Below, one piece after another: positions 9,299 to 17,672 of a DNA stretch of 64,000 nucleotides. Positions within the stretch are counted from its first letter, which is position 1. Every line of letters starts with the position of its first letter. A program made the translations under genes and the position numbers. The notes beneath the pieces are model-generated. The model did not search any database. It was not told where the DNA came from and saw nothing but the letters and a program-made list of their open reading frames with translations. Origin of the DNA: Cryobacterium cheniae (GTDB lineage Bacteria > Actinomycetota > Actinomycetes > Actinomycetales > Microbacteriaceae); assembly GCF_004403395.1 (NCBI RefSeq), contig NZ_SOGN01000041.1, forward strand, positions 60,490 through 124,489, read 5' to 3'.

Positions 9299-10036
9299 TT
9301 AGTTCGGTGAGTGCGAGTGATGCGCCGAGCGCGGCGCCGGGCCGGCCGGAACGACTCCGGCCTCCCCGAGCGTCCCGAGAACGCTAGTGAGGCTCTGGTG
9401 AAGGTGCACATGCGTGGCGTGGGCGGCGAGCGACGAGTCGCCCGCGAGCACGGCATCCACGATCAGGAGGTGCTCGGCGGCGGCGCTGCGGAGCCGGTGG
9501 GGGTTGTCCCGGGCCAGGCGACGGATGCGGGCGAGGTGCGTGCGCACCCCGGCGAGCGCCCCCACGAGGAAGGGGTTCGCGACGGCCGCGTCGAGGGCGA
9601 GGTCGAATTCATCGATCAGCTCGTAGTAGCGGCGCAGCCCCGCGTCGCCGTGCCGGAGCAGCTCCGGGGCCGCAACGAACTGCGCGCGCAGGGCCTCGAA
9701 GACCGCGGGGTCACGGCGTTCGGCGGCGATGCGGGCGGCGTGTTCTTCCAGGGCCCGGCGCACCTCGTAGAGTTCCCGGATGCTGTCCACGCTCATCTCG
9801 GTGACCATGAAACCGCGGCCGGGGCGGCCGGCCACCAGCCCGTCGGCGATCAGCCGGGCGATCGCCGCGCGCAGCGGGGTACGCGAGACCCCGATCCGGG
9901 CCGATTGCTCCACCTCGAGCAGCCCGGTGCCGGGCACCAGGAGCCCGTCGAGAATCTCTCCGCGGAGCTGTCGGTAGGCGCGTTCACTCGCGCGAACCGG
10001 GCCGGTGCTCCCCGTCGTTGGGGTTTCTGTATACAC
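9299..10036 (-). CDS. FadR-type GntR regulator of the propionate genes
   Basis: A 245-residue GntR-family transcription factor. The winged HTH occupies roughly residues 17-80 (EVEQSARIGVSRTPLRAAIARL is the core region), followed by a helical FCD-type ligand domain to about 220 and a His/Ser-rich tail. It heads the prpDBC run and is divergent from prpE, so it is most likely the local regulator of propionate catabolism. The only usable start is GTG at 10036: an in-frame stop lies two codons upstream, and TAACAT sits seven bases before it. The start codon overlaps a TGTATACA site, suggesting autoregulation. The ligand is not known; a propionate-derived metabolite is a guess. Confidence 0.88.
   Translation of the reverse strand: MYTETPTTGSTGPVRASERAYRQLRGEILDGLLVPGTGLLEVEQSARIGVSRTPLRAAIARLIADGLVAGRPGRGFMVTEMSVDSIRELYEVRRALEEHAARIAAERRDPAVFEALRAQFVAAPELLRHGDAGLRRYYELIDEFDLALDAAVANPFLVGALAGVRTHLARIRRLARDNPHRLRSAAAEHLLIVDAVLAGDSSLAAHATHVHLHQSLTSVLGTLGEAGVVPAGPAPRSAHHSHSPN
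10028..10035. promoter_or_regulatory. Putative GntR operator at the gntR start
   Basis: TGTATACA, a perfect 8-bp palindrome of the kind bound by many GntR-family regulators. It covers the start codon and likely transcription start of the gntR gene. The same core occurs in the larger palindrome at 10088-10101 in front of prpE. Confidence 0.6.
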
Positions 10037-10043
10037 AGATCAC

Positions 10044-10049
10044 ATGTTA
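10044..10049 (-). promoter_or_regulatory. Putative -10 element of gntR-prpDBC
   Basis: On the minus strand this reads TAACAT, seven bases upstream of the GTG start of gntR. A TTGCAT lies 19 bases further upstream. The arrangement fits a leaderless transcript beginning at or next to the start codon. Confidence 0.45.
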
Positions 10050-10087
10050 TTCCCTTCTTGCCGGTTCTATGCAAGACTTCAGCAATT

Positions 10088-10101
10088 CTATGTATACATA
10101 G
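10088..10101. promoter_or_regulatory. 14-bp palindromic operator upstream of prpE
   Basis: CTATGTATACATAG is a perfect 14-bp inverted repeat with the core TGTATACA. It lies 21 bases before the prpE start, just upstream of the GGGGAGG ribosome-binding site (10111-10117), so a bound repressor would block prpE transcription. The shared core with the site at the gntR start makes GntR the likely binder. Confidence 0.7.
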
Positions 10102-10122
10102 GGCTTCAACGGGGAGGTTCGA

Positions 10123-12057
10123 ATGTCAAGGGAAGCGGCAGCGGGATATCACGACCTCTGGCAGCAGAGCGTCGCGGTCCACACTCGTTCGGCATTCTGG
10201 CTGCAGGCGGCGCAGGCGATCGACTGGACCCTGCCTCCGACGGTGGCCATGGAGGAGCGCTCCCCCGGCGCCTGGCGCTGGTTCCCGGACGGCGAACTCA
10301 ACACCAGCTACAACGCGCTCGACCGTCACGTTCTCGCCGGCCGCGGCGACCAGACGGCCGTCATCTACGACTCGGCGATGTCCGGCACCCGGGTACGTCT
10401 GAGCTACCGAGAACTTCTGGGGCGCGTCGAGCGCTTCGCCGGGGTGCTCCGCGCCAACGACGTCGGCCAGGGCGACCGGGTGATCGTGTACCTGCCGATG
10501 ATCCCGGAAGCCATCGTCGCCATGCTGGCGTGTGCCCGCATCGGCGCCATCCACTCCGTCGTCTTCGGCGGCTTCGCCGCCAGCGAGCTCGCCGTACGGA
10601 TCGACGATGCGCGGCCGACCGTGATCGTGACCGCCTCCGGCGGCCTCGAACCGGGCCGGGCGGTCGAATACCTGCCGCTGGTCGAACGCGCCCTCGCTCG
10701 CAGCAAGGGATCGGTGCGCACGGTCATCGTGCGCGACCGGGAAATGATCCCCGGCTGCGCCGCCGACTACGCCGACACCGGTGACGTGGCCTGGCTGGAC
10801 TGGGCCCACGAGGAGAACGAGGCGGTTCCGGCGGCGCCGGTCAGCCTGCGCTCCGAAGACCCGCTGTACATCCTGTACACCTCCGGCACGACCGGCAGCC
10901 CGAAGGGGATCGTCCGTGACAACGGCGGCCACGCGGTGGCGCTGGCCTGGTCGATGGCCAATATCTACAACATCAAGCCCGGCGACGTATTCTGGGCGGC
11001 TTCGGACGTCGGCTGGGTGGTCGGCCATTCGTACATCGTCTACGCACCGCTGCTGTCCGGCGCCACCACGGTCATCTACGAGGGCAAACCGGTCGGCACC
11101 CCCGATGCCGGGGCATTCTGGCGCGTGGTGGAGGACTACCGGGTGTCGGTCCTGTTCACGGCACCCACGGCCATCCGCGCCATCCGCCGGGTCGACCCTG
11201 ACCTGGTCGAACTGGCCAGGCACGACATTTCCAGCCTGCACGGCCTGTTCCTGGCCGGCGAACGCCTCGACCCGGAGACATACCACTGGGCCAATGACGG
11301 CCTGCACTGCCCCGTGGTCGACCACTGGTGGCAGACCGAGACCGGCTGGGCGATTGCGGCGAACCCGCGCGGCCTCGCCGACATCCCCACCAAGCCCGGC
11401 TCCGCCACGTTCCCGGTGCCCGGATACGACATCGTCATCCTCGATTCCAAGGGAAAACCGGTCAAGCGGACCGGCACGGACGGCAACATCGCCATCCGCC
11501 TCCCGCTGCCGCCCGGTACCCTGCTCGGGGTCTGGGGCAGTGAGGACCGCTACCAGAGCGCCTACCTGTCGGCGTTCCCCGGGTTCTACGCCACCGGGGA
11601 CTCCGGCCACTTCGACGACGACGGCTACCTCTACGTGATGGGCCGCACCGACGACGTGATCAACGTCGCCGGGCACCGGCTGTCCACCGGCTCGCTCGAG
11701 GAGGTGCTCACCCTGCACCCGGCGGTCGCCGAGTGCGCGGTACTCGGGGTGCACGACCCGCTCAAGGGGCAGCGCGCGGCAGGCTTCGTCACGCTCAAGG
11801 CCGGGGCCACGATCGATCACGACACCCTCGCCGCGGAGCTCATCGCGCTGGTGCGGGACCATGTCGGGCCGGTGGCCGCGTTCCGGGACGTGACTATCCT
11901 GGATCGACTGCCGAAGACCCGGTCGGGAAAGATCCTCCGCAAGACCATCCGGCAGATCGTCGACGGCGAGCCCTACACGGTGCCGCCCACGATCGAGGAC
12001 CCGACAGTCCTCGACGCCCTGAAGCAGGCCGTGCACGGCGTCCGCCCGCACCCCTGA
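10123..12057 (+). CDS. prpE: Propionyl-CoA synthetase (acetate/propionate-CoA ligase)
   Basis: Activates propionate with ATP and CoA to propionyl-CoA, feeding the methylcitrate cycle encoded next door. At 644 residues it is a full-length AMP-forming acyl-CoA synthetase. The adenylation signature is YTSGTTGSPKG (252-262), followed by VRDNGGH, which is characteristic of PrpE rather than Acs. The C-terminal PKTRSGKILRK holds the catalytic Lys603, which in relatives is controlled by acetylation. ATG at 10123 has a GGGGAGG site five bases upstream. It is divergent from gntR-prpDBC and followed by a symporter pair. Confidence 0.93.
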   Translation: MSREAAAGYHDLWQQSVAVHTRSAFWLQAAQAIDWTLPPTVAMEERSPGAWRWFPDGELNTSYNALDRHVLAGRGDQTAVIYDSAMSGTRVRLSYRELLGRVERFAGVLRANDVGQGDRVIVYLPMIPEAIVAMLACARIGAIHSVVFGGFAASELAVRIDDARPTVIVTASGGLEPGRAVEYLPLVERALARSKGSVRTVIVRDREMIPGCAADYADTGDVAWLDWAHEENEAVPAAPVSLRSEDPLYILYTSGTTGSPKGIVRDNGGHAVALAWSMANIYNIKPGDVFWAASDVGWVVGHSYIVYAPLLSGATTVIYEGKPVGTPDAGAFWRVVEDYRVSVLFTAPTAIRAIRRVDPDLVELARHDISSLHGLFLAGERLDPETYHWANDGLHCPVVDHWWQTETGWAIAANPRGLADIPTKPGSATFPVPGYDIVILDSKGKPVKRTGTDGNIAIRLPLPPGTLLGVWGSEDRYQSAYLSAFPGFYATGDSGHFDDDGYLYVMGRTDDVINVAGHRLSTGSLEEVLTLHPAVAECAVLGVHDPLKGQRAAGFVTLKAGATIDHDTLAAELIALVRDHVGPVAAFRDVTILDRLPKTRSGKILRKTIRQIVDGEPYTVPPTIEDPTVLDALKQAVHGVRPHP

Positions 12058-12130
12058 ATCATCCGTCACCCCCACAGATCACCCCGCACCATCCCACACA
12101 GCGCACCTTCACCGGAGCAAAGGAGCCCGC

Positions 12131-12490
12131 ATGACGGAATCATTGCAAGACAAACTCTCGGACGGAGTAGAACCGTCCACCATCGACTACGTCGCGTATG
12201 AGAAGACGCCGAAGTTCATCCAGCTGAAGAAGCAGCGGCGCGGATTCGTGTTGCCGCTGGCCGCGTTCTTCTTCATCTGGTATTTCGCCTTCGTGCTCGT
12301 GGCCGCCTACCTGCCCGAGGTGATGGCGATCCCCGTCTTCGGCAAGTTCAACCTCGGACTGGTGCTCGGACTCGGCCAGTTCGTCACCACCTTCGCCATC
12401 ACCATGTGGTACGTGTCGTACTCGAACCGCCGTCTCGACCCCCTCGGGGCCGAGCTGCGTGCCGAGCTTGAGGAGATGGACAAGAAATGA
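12131..12490 (+). CDS. DUF485 membrane protein (symporter partner)
   Basis: A 119-residue protein with two hydrophobic helices (about residues 40-62 and 75-97) between polar ends, the usual DUF485 (YjcH-like) layout. Genes of this family almost always precede an acetate-type solute symporter, and here the stop overlaps the symporter start by four bases (ATGA). AAAGGAG precedes the start. The likely role is an accessory subunit of the carboxylate transporter; the mechanism is not established. Confidence 0.88.
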   Translation: MTESLQDKLSDGVEPSTIDYVAYEKTPKFIQLKKQRRGFVLPLAAFFFIWYFAFVLVAAYLPEVMAIPVFGKFNLGLVLGLGQFVTTFAITMWYVSYSNRRLDPLGAELRAELEEMDKK

Positions 12491-14130
12491 TCGCACCCAG
12501 CATTCTGCAGTCGCTGCCGGGCCGGCTGGCCCAGGCGGTCGAACCCACGGAGAACAACCCCGTGCTGAACATCTCGATCTTCCTGGCCTTCGTGGCCGTG
12601 ACGCTGATCGTCGTCATCCGGGCCGGGCGCAACAACAAGACCGCGGCCGACTACTACACCGGCGGCCGGTCCTTCACCGGACCGCAGAACGGGTTCGCCA
12701 TCGCCGGCGACTATCTCTCCGCGGCGTCATTCCTCGGCATCGTCGGGGCGATCGCGGTCAGCGGCTATGACGGCTTCCTGTACTCGATCGGATTCCTCGT
12801 GGCCTGGCTCGTCGCCCTGCTGCTGGTGGCCGAGCTCATGCGCAACACGGGCAAGTACACCATGGCGGATGTGCTCTCCTTCCGTCTGCGGCAGGGCCCC
12901 GTGCGCGTGGCCGCGGCGACGACCACCCTGGCCGTGTGCTTCTTCTACCTCCTCGCCCAGATGGCCGGAGCCGGTGGCCTCGTGTCACTGCTCCTCGGCA
13001 TCAACGACAAGATCGGCCAGTCGGTCGTGGTCACCGTCGTCGGCGGCCTGATGATCATGTACGTGCTCATCGGCGGGATGAAGGGCACCACCTGGGTGCA
13101 GATCATCAAGGCCTTCCTGCTCATCATCGGCGCGTTCGCGATGACCGTCTGGGTGCTGGCCATCAACGGCTTCAACTTCTCGGCACTTCTGGACTCGGCC
13201 ATCGCGGCCTCCACGAGCGTGCCGGCCGACGCCATCCTGGTGCCCGGCCTGAAGTACGGCGAGAACCCGCTCGACTTCGTCTCGCTGGCCATCGCCCTGG
13301 TGCTCGGCACCGCGGGCCTGCCGCACGTGCTGATGCGCTTTTACACGGTGCCCAGCGCCAAGGAAGCCCGTCGCTCGGTCGTCTGGGCGATCTGGCTGAT
13401 CGGCGCGTTCTACCTGTTCACCCTGGTGCTCGGCTTCGGTGCCGCCGCCCTCGTCGGAGCCGACACCATCCTCGCCGCTCCCGGCGGCGTGAACTCGGCC
13501 GCGCCGCTGCTGTCCCTCGCCCTCGGCGGACCGCTGCTGCTCGGTTTCATCTCCGCCATCGCCTTCGCCACGATCCTGGCCGTGGTGGCCGGGATCACGA
13601 TCACCGCCGCCACCTCCTTCGCGCACGACATCTACATGAGCGTGATCAAAAAGGGCAAGGGTGACCCTGACGCCGAGGTCAAGGTTGCTCGCCGCACCGT
13701 CGTCGTGATCGGAATCCTCTCGATCGCCGGCGGCATCGGCGTCCAGGGGCAGAACATCGCCTTCCTGGTGGCCCTGGCCTTCGCCGTCGCGGCGAGCGCC
13801 AACCTGCCGACCATTTTGTACTCGCTCTTCTGGCGCGGATTCACCACCCGCGGCGCCGTGTGGAGCATGTACGGCGGCCTCGCGGTCACCGTCGGGCTGA
13901 TCATCTTCTCGCCGGTCTTCTCCGGCACGGAGACGTCGATGTTCGGTGCAGGCGTCGACTTCGCCTGGTTCCCGCTCAGCAACCCCGGCATCATCTCCAT
14001 CCCGGTCGGGTTCTTCCTCGGCTGGCTCGGTTCGGTCACCAGCACCCGCAAGGAAGACCCGCTGCTGGCTGCGGAGATGTCGGTGCGGTCCATGACCGGC
14101 TTCGGCGCCGAGAAGGCCTCCGAGCACTAG
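12487..14130 (+). CDS. actP: Sodium:solute symporter, acetate/propionate type
   Basis: A 547-residue SSS-family cation/monocarboxylate symporter with about 13 membrane helices. The N-terminal part contains the family hallmark ADYYTGGRSFTGPQNG followed by GDYLSAASFLG. Relatives such as ActP take up acetate, glycolate or propionate. Location directly behind prpE and its accessory DUF485 gene makes propionate or acetate the likely substrate (inference). Downstream lies a strong hairpin terminator. Confidence 0.88.
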   Translation: MIAPSILQSLPGRLAQAVEPTENNPVLNISIFLAFVAVTLIVVIRAGRNNKTAADYYTGGRSFTGPQNGFAIAGDYLSAASFLGIVGAIAVSGYDGFLYSIGFLVAWLVALLLVAELMRNTGKYTMADVLSFRLRQGPVRVAAATTTLAVCFFYLLAQMAGAGGLVSLLLGINDKIGQSVVVTVVGGLMIMYVLIGGMKGTTWVQIIKAFLLIIGAFAMTVWVLAINGFNFSALLDSAIAASTSVPADAILVPGLKYGENPLDFVSLAIALVLGTAGLPHVLMRFYTVPSAKEARRSVVWAIWLIGAFYLFTLVLGFGAAALVGADTILAAPGGVNSAAPLLSLALGGPLLLGFISAIAFATILAVVAGITITAATSFAHDIYMSVIKKGKGDPDAEVKVARRTVVVIGILSIAGGIGVQGQNIAFLVALAFAVAASANLPTILYSLFWRGFTTRGAVWSMYGGLAVTVGLIIFSPVFSGTETSMFGAGVDFAWFPLSNPGIISIPVGFFLGWLGSVTSTRKEDPLLAAEMSVRSMTGFGAEKASEH

Positions 14131-14160
14131 ACGCACACAGAGACCGACCGGCACGACCAC

Positions 14161-14198
14161 CACTCCCCTCGGCTGTACCCCAGCCGGGGGGAGTAGTG
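14161..14198. terminator. Hairpin terminator between actP and the SDR gene
   Basis: CACTCCCCTCGGCTG (14161-14175) pairs with the CAGCCG...GGGGAG arm at 14181-14198 around a TACCC loop, with small mismatches near the base. It lies between two convergent genes; a run of five T on the plus strand follows at 14213, so it can serve transcription from both sides. Confidence 0.75.
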
Positions 14199-14209
14199 TC
14201 GTCCGCGCG

Positions 14210-14989
14210 TCAGTTTTTGGGAGCCAGCGGTTCCCGCGTGATTCTCGTGGGGGCCGCCTGCGCGAGAGGCTTGATCACGATCAGGTCCAGGTTGACGTGG
14301 GCCGGGCGTTCGACGCTCGACACGATCGTCTCGGCAATATCTTCGGCGGTGAGCGGATTCGGCACCCCGGCGTAGGCCGCGGCGGCCTTCTCCGCGTCAC
14401 CGTTGAAGCGCACCAGCCCGAATTCCTCGGTCTGTACCATCCCGGGGGCAACCTCGATGACCCGGATCGGCTCTCCATTCAATTCCAGGCGCAATACTTC
14501 CATCAGGGCGTGCGCGGCGAACTTCGCCGCGTTGTACCCTCCACCTCCGAGGTAGGCGACATGACCGGCAATGGACGTGACCGTGACGATGTCGGCGGCG
14601 CCGCCCTCCGCCCGAATGGCGGCGCGCAGCAGCGGCAGCAGGGCACTCGTGACCCGCTTGACCGCGAGCACGTTGATCTCGAACATCCAGGCCCAGTCCT
14701 CGACCTTCGAGTCCTCGACGGTGTCCAGCCCCACCGCGCCGCCAGCGTTGTTGACCAGCGCGTGCACCGGCCCGGACGACGCGAGAAAGTCGCGCAGGGC
14801 GTCCACGTCGGCCTGCCGGGTGAGGTCGGCCGTGAAGACCCGCGCCCCGGTCTCCGCCTGCAGCGCCGCGAGGCGGTCGGCGCGTCGGGCCACCCCCACC
14901 ACATCCCAGCCCCGCTGGCGGAACAGGCGCACCGTGGCGGCGCCGATCCCCGAACTCGCACCGGTCACAACGACTCTTTTTGTACCCAT
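14210..14989 (-). CDS. Short-chain dehydrogenase/reductase (SDR)
   Basis: A 259-residue classical SDR. The NAD(P)-binding motif TGASSGIG is at residues 8-15 of the ATG at 14989, followed by NNAGG; the catalytic Ser lies in VTSIAG and the YNAAK motif holds the catalytic Tyr and Lys. The acidic/basic pattern after the second strand (VGVARRADRL) suggests NADP preference. I chose ATG 14989 over an earlier frame extension because the Rossmann motif should start near the N-terminus. Resembles YdfG-type 3-hydroxy-acid dehydrogenases; substrate uncertain. Start-to-start distance to the divergent acyltransferase is only 26 bases. Confidence 0.9.
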   Translation of the reverse strand: MGTKRVVVTGASSGIGAATVRLFRQRGWDVVGVARRADRLAALQAETGARVFTADLTRQADVDALRDFLASSGPVHALVNNAGGAVGLDTVEDSKVEDWAWMFEINVLAVKRVTSALLPLLRAAIRAEGGAADIVTVTSIAGHVAYLGGGGYNAAKFAAHALMEVLRLELNGEPIRVIEVAPGMVQTEEFGLVRFNGDAEKAAAAYAGVPNPLTAEDIAETIVSSVERPAHVNLDLIVIKPLAQAAPTRITREPLAPKN

Positions 14990-15015
14990 GGCTCCATTCT
15001 GGTCGGAGACGCAGC

Positions 15016-16185
15016 ATGACGAATCCACGCGCAACCGAAACACCGCCCGCGCCGGAACAACGGGTGCCGCTCTGGGACAACGCGCGGTGGATCGCCATCA
15101 CCCTGGTGGTGGTCGGACACGCCATCCTGAAACTGATCTCCGAGTCGGATGTCGCCTATGAGTTCTATCTGTTCGTCTACGCCTTCCACGTGCCGCTGTT
15201 CGTCGCCGTCAGCGGCTACTTCGCCAGGTCGGGGCCGCTCGGCACCCGCCAACTGCACCGGCTGGTCACCGACATCGTTCTCCCCTATCTGATCTTCGAG
15301 ACGATCTGGACCGTGGTGCGCTGGCTGCTCGGCGGCGAATTCCGGCTGGACTACTCGACCCCTTCCTGGACGCTGTGGTTCCTGATCGCCATCCTGGTCT
15401 GGCGCCTGGCCCTGCCCTTTCTCGTGCTGCTGCGCCATCCGGTGATGATCAGCATGATCATCTCCGTCGGGGCCGGCTACTTCGCGTCGATCGACAGCAC
15501 CTTCGCCCTGTCCCGCACGCTCGGCCTGCTGCCGTTCTTCGTCTTCGGCTGGCAGTTGCGCCAGTGGAAGATCACCGACCGCTGGTTGGGGCTGCACGCC
15601 TCCGCAGTGGGGATTTGGCGGATCGGCGCGATCACGCTGTTCACGGCGCTGTTGGGCGTGATCGTGGCGAACATCGACTCCCTGCGCGAGGCGCAGGTCC
15701 GCCAGTTCCTGCTCTACAACGAGGCCTACCCCACGTTCGGTTACGACCAGCTGTGGGCCGGTGGCATCCGTCTGGGTCTCATGCTGCTCGCGTTCGCCCT
15801 CATCGTGGCGTTCCTGCTGCTCATCCCCCGGCGGCGCACCTGGTTCACGACCTTCGGCGCGGCCACCATGTACATCTACCTGCTGCACAGTTTCGTGCTG
15901 TTCCCTCTCCGGGAGACCGGGGTGCTCGGCGGACCCCAGCCGGGCTGGGTGCTGCCCGCGATGATCGTGTTCAGCGTGCTGATCTCCATCGCCCTCTCGC
16001 AGCGGGTGGTGCGCACCGTGTTCCACCCGCTGGTCGAGCCGCGCGCCCGGTGGCTGTTCCGTAAGGAGGCGCGAACGGACACGGGAACGATCGTCCTGCC
16101 GCACCTGGAGCCGATCGTCGAACCAACACCCGAGCCGCCGCCCGTCACCCCGCCCGCTGCGACGCCGCCGGACGCACCGCGCTGA
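15016..16185 (+). CDS. Acyltransferase-3 family membrane protein
   Basis: A 389-residue integral membrane protein. It begins with LWDNARWIAITLVVVGHAI, the typical entry of acyltransferase-3 (OafA/Fuc-type) proteins, where the His near residue 36 is catalytically important. About ten hydrophobic segments follow, then a Pro-rich C-terminal tail (about 30 residues of P/E/T). Such proteins acylate sugars or envelope polymers; a fucose 4-O-acetylase-like role is possible. Start ATG 15016 follows a GGAG site. Confidence 0.85.
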   Translation: MTNPRATETPPAPEQRVPLWDNARWIAITLVVVGHAILKLISESDVAYEFYLFVYAFHVPLFVAVSGYFARSGPLGTRQLHRLVTDIVLPYLIFETIWTVVRWLLGGEFRLDYSTPSWTLWFLIAILVWRLALPFLVLLRHPVMISMIISVGAGYFASIDSTFALSRTLGLLPFFVFGWQLRQWKITDRWLGLHASAVGIWRIGAITLFTALLGVIVANIDSLREAQVRQFLLYNEAYPTFGYDQLWAGGIRLGLMLLAFALIVAFLLLIPRRRTWFTTFGAATMYIYLLHSFVLFPLRETGVLGGPQPGWVLPAMIVFSVLISIALSQRVVRTVFHPLVEPRARWLFRKEARTDTGTIVLPHLEPIVEPTPEPPPVTPPAATPPDAPR

Positions 16186-16214
16186 CCGCTTCGTGACGCT
16201 GTGTTTCGGAGTCC

Positions 16215-16244
16215 GTTGCCGCGCCGGCGACCCCCTGCCTAAAC
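16215..16244 (+). promoter_or_regulatory. Putative housekeeping promoter of metY
   Basis: TTGCCG (16215-16220), 18-base spacer, TAAACT (16239-16244). The predicted transcript would begin near 16251, giving a leader of about 50 bases before metY. I looked for a SAM-type riboswitch in this leader and saw no matching core. Confidence 0.5.
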
Positions 16245-16302
16245 TCGCATTCAGAGCGCTGGAGGGTCCACGCTCGTCGAGGAACACCCGGGAGACCACC
16301 TC

Positions 16303-17634
16303 ATGAGCGACACCGCTGCAGACTGGAAGTTCGAAACCAAGCAGGTGCACTCCGGTGCCCGGCCCGACCCGGCCACCAACGCCAGGGCCACCCCGATCTA
16401 CCAGACCACGTCCTACGTGTTCAACAACGCCCAGCACGCGCAGGACCTGTTCGCGCTGGCCGAACCCGGCAACATCTACACCCGCATCATGAACCCGACC
16501 CAGGCCGTCGTCGAGGAGCGCGTCGCCGCCCTCGAAGGCGGCACCGCTGCCCTGCTCCTCGCCTCGGGCCAGGCCGCCTCCACCTTCGCGGTGCTGAACA
16601 TCGCCCAGGCCGGCGACCACATCGTCTCGTCGAGCTCGATCTACGGCGGAACCTACAACCTGTTCAAGTACACGCTGGCCAAGCTGGGCATCGAGACGAC
16701 CTTCGTCGAAGACCAGGACGACCCCGAGGAGTGGCGCCGGGCGCTGCGCCCCAACACCAAGCTGTTCTTCGCCGAGACCATCGGCAACCCCAAGATCAAC
16801 GTGCTCGACATCCGCCTGGTGTCCGATGTGGCGCACGCCGGCGGGGTTCCGCTCATCGTCGACAGCACCATCGCGACCCCCTACCTGATCCGCCCGTTCG
16901 AGCACGGCGCGGACATCGTCATCCATTCGGCGACCAAGTTCCTCGGCGGCCACGGCGCGGTCATCGGCGGCGTCATCGTCGACGGCGGCAACTTCGAGTG
17001 GTCCCAGAACGTGCAGAAATTCCCCGGTCTCACCGAGCCTGACCCGTCGTACCACGGCGTCAGCTACACGGGCGCGGTCGGCGACGGCATCGCCTACATC
17101 GTCAAGGCGCGCGTGCAGCTGCTGCGCGACCTCGGTTCCGCGATCGCCCCGGCGAGCGCCTGGCAACTCATCCAGGGCATCGAGACGCTCAGCCTGCGCA
17201 TCGAACGCCACGTGCAGAACGCCCAGAACATCGCCGAGTGGCTCGAGAACCACCCGGACATCGCCTCGGTCAACTACGCGGGCCTGCCGTCGAGCCCGTG
17301 GTACGCCGCCGCCAACACGTACGCGCCCCGCGGCGTCGGCGCCGTGCTGTCGTTCGAGTTGAAGGGTGGGGTGGATGCCGGCCGCGCCCTGGTCGACAAC
17401 CTCTCCCTGTTCAGCCACCTGGCCAACATCGGCGACGTGCGGTCGCTCGTGATCCACCCGGCCTCGACCACGCACGCGCAGCTCACCCCGGAGCAGCAGC
17501 TCACGGCCGGTGTGACGCCGGGCCTGGTGCGCCTCTCCGTCGGCATCGAGAACCTCGCCGACCTGACGGCCGACCTCGAGACCGGGCTGGCGGCCGCCCG
17601 GGCGGTCGTGCAGGCATCCCGCGCCAACGCCTAG
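16303..17634 (+). CDS. metY: O-acetylhomoserine sulfhydrylase
   Basis: A 443-residue PLP enzyme of the Cys/Met-metabolism family that makes homocysteine from O-acetylhomoserine and sulfide. The N-terminal [14 protein letters not shown] and [10 protein letters not shown] segments are typical; the PLP-binding lysine is Lys212 in [10 protein letters not shown]; the phosphate-binding ASGQAAS loop is at 88-94. The length (~440, longer than MetB/MetC at ~390) supports MetY. A GGGAGA site precedes the ATG. metX, which makes the substrate, follows after 38 bases, so the two form a homocysteine operon. Confidence 0.94.
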   Translation: MSDTAADWKFETKQVHSGARPDPATNARATPIYQTTSYVFNNAQHAQDLFALAEPGNIYTRIMNPTQAVVEERVAALEGGTAALLLASGQAASTFAVLNIAQAGDHIVSSSSIYGGTYNLFKYTLAKLGIETTFVEDQDDPEEWRRALRPNTKLFFAETIGNPKINVLDIRLVSDVAHAGGVPLIVDSTIATPYLIRPFEHGADIVIHSATKFLGGHGAVIGGVIVDGGNFEWSQNVQKFPGLTEPDPSYHGVSYTGAVGDGIAYIVKARVQLLRDLGSAIAPASAWQLIQGIETLSLRIERHVQNAQNIAEWLENHPDIASVNYAGLPSSPWYAAANTYAPRGVGAVLSFELKGGVDAGRALVDNLSLFSHLANIGDVRSLVIHPASTTHAQLTPEQQLTAGVTPGLVRLSVGIENLADLTADLETGLAAARAVVQASRANA

Positions 17635-17672
17635 ACCGGTTGGTGGCCGTTCACCCGGCAGAATAGGGGCCT

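Noticed and set aside
16245..16302. SAM riboswitch in front of metY
   Set aside because: The leader is only about 50 bases, and none of the SAM-I/IV conserved core was visible.
14965..17475. 836-codon open frame antisense to the acyltransferase and metY genes
   Set aside because: Composition is biased and low in complexity with no family motifs; both real genes on the plus strand are well supported.
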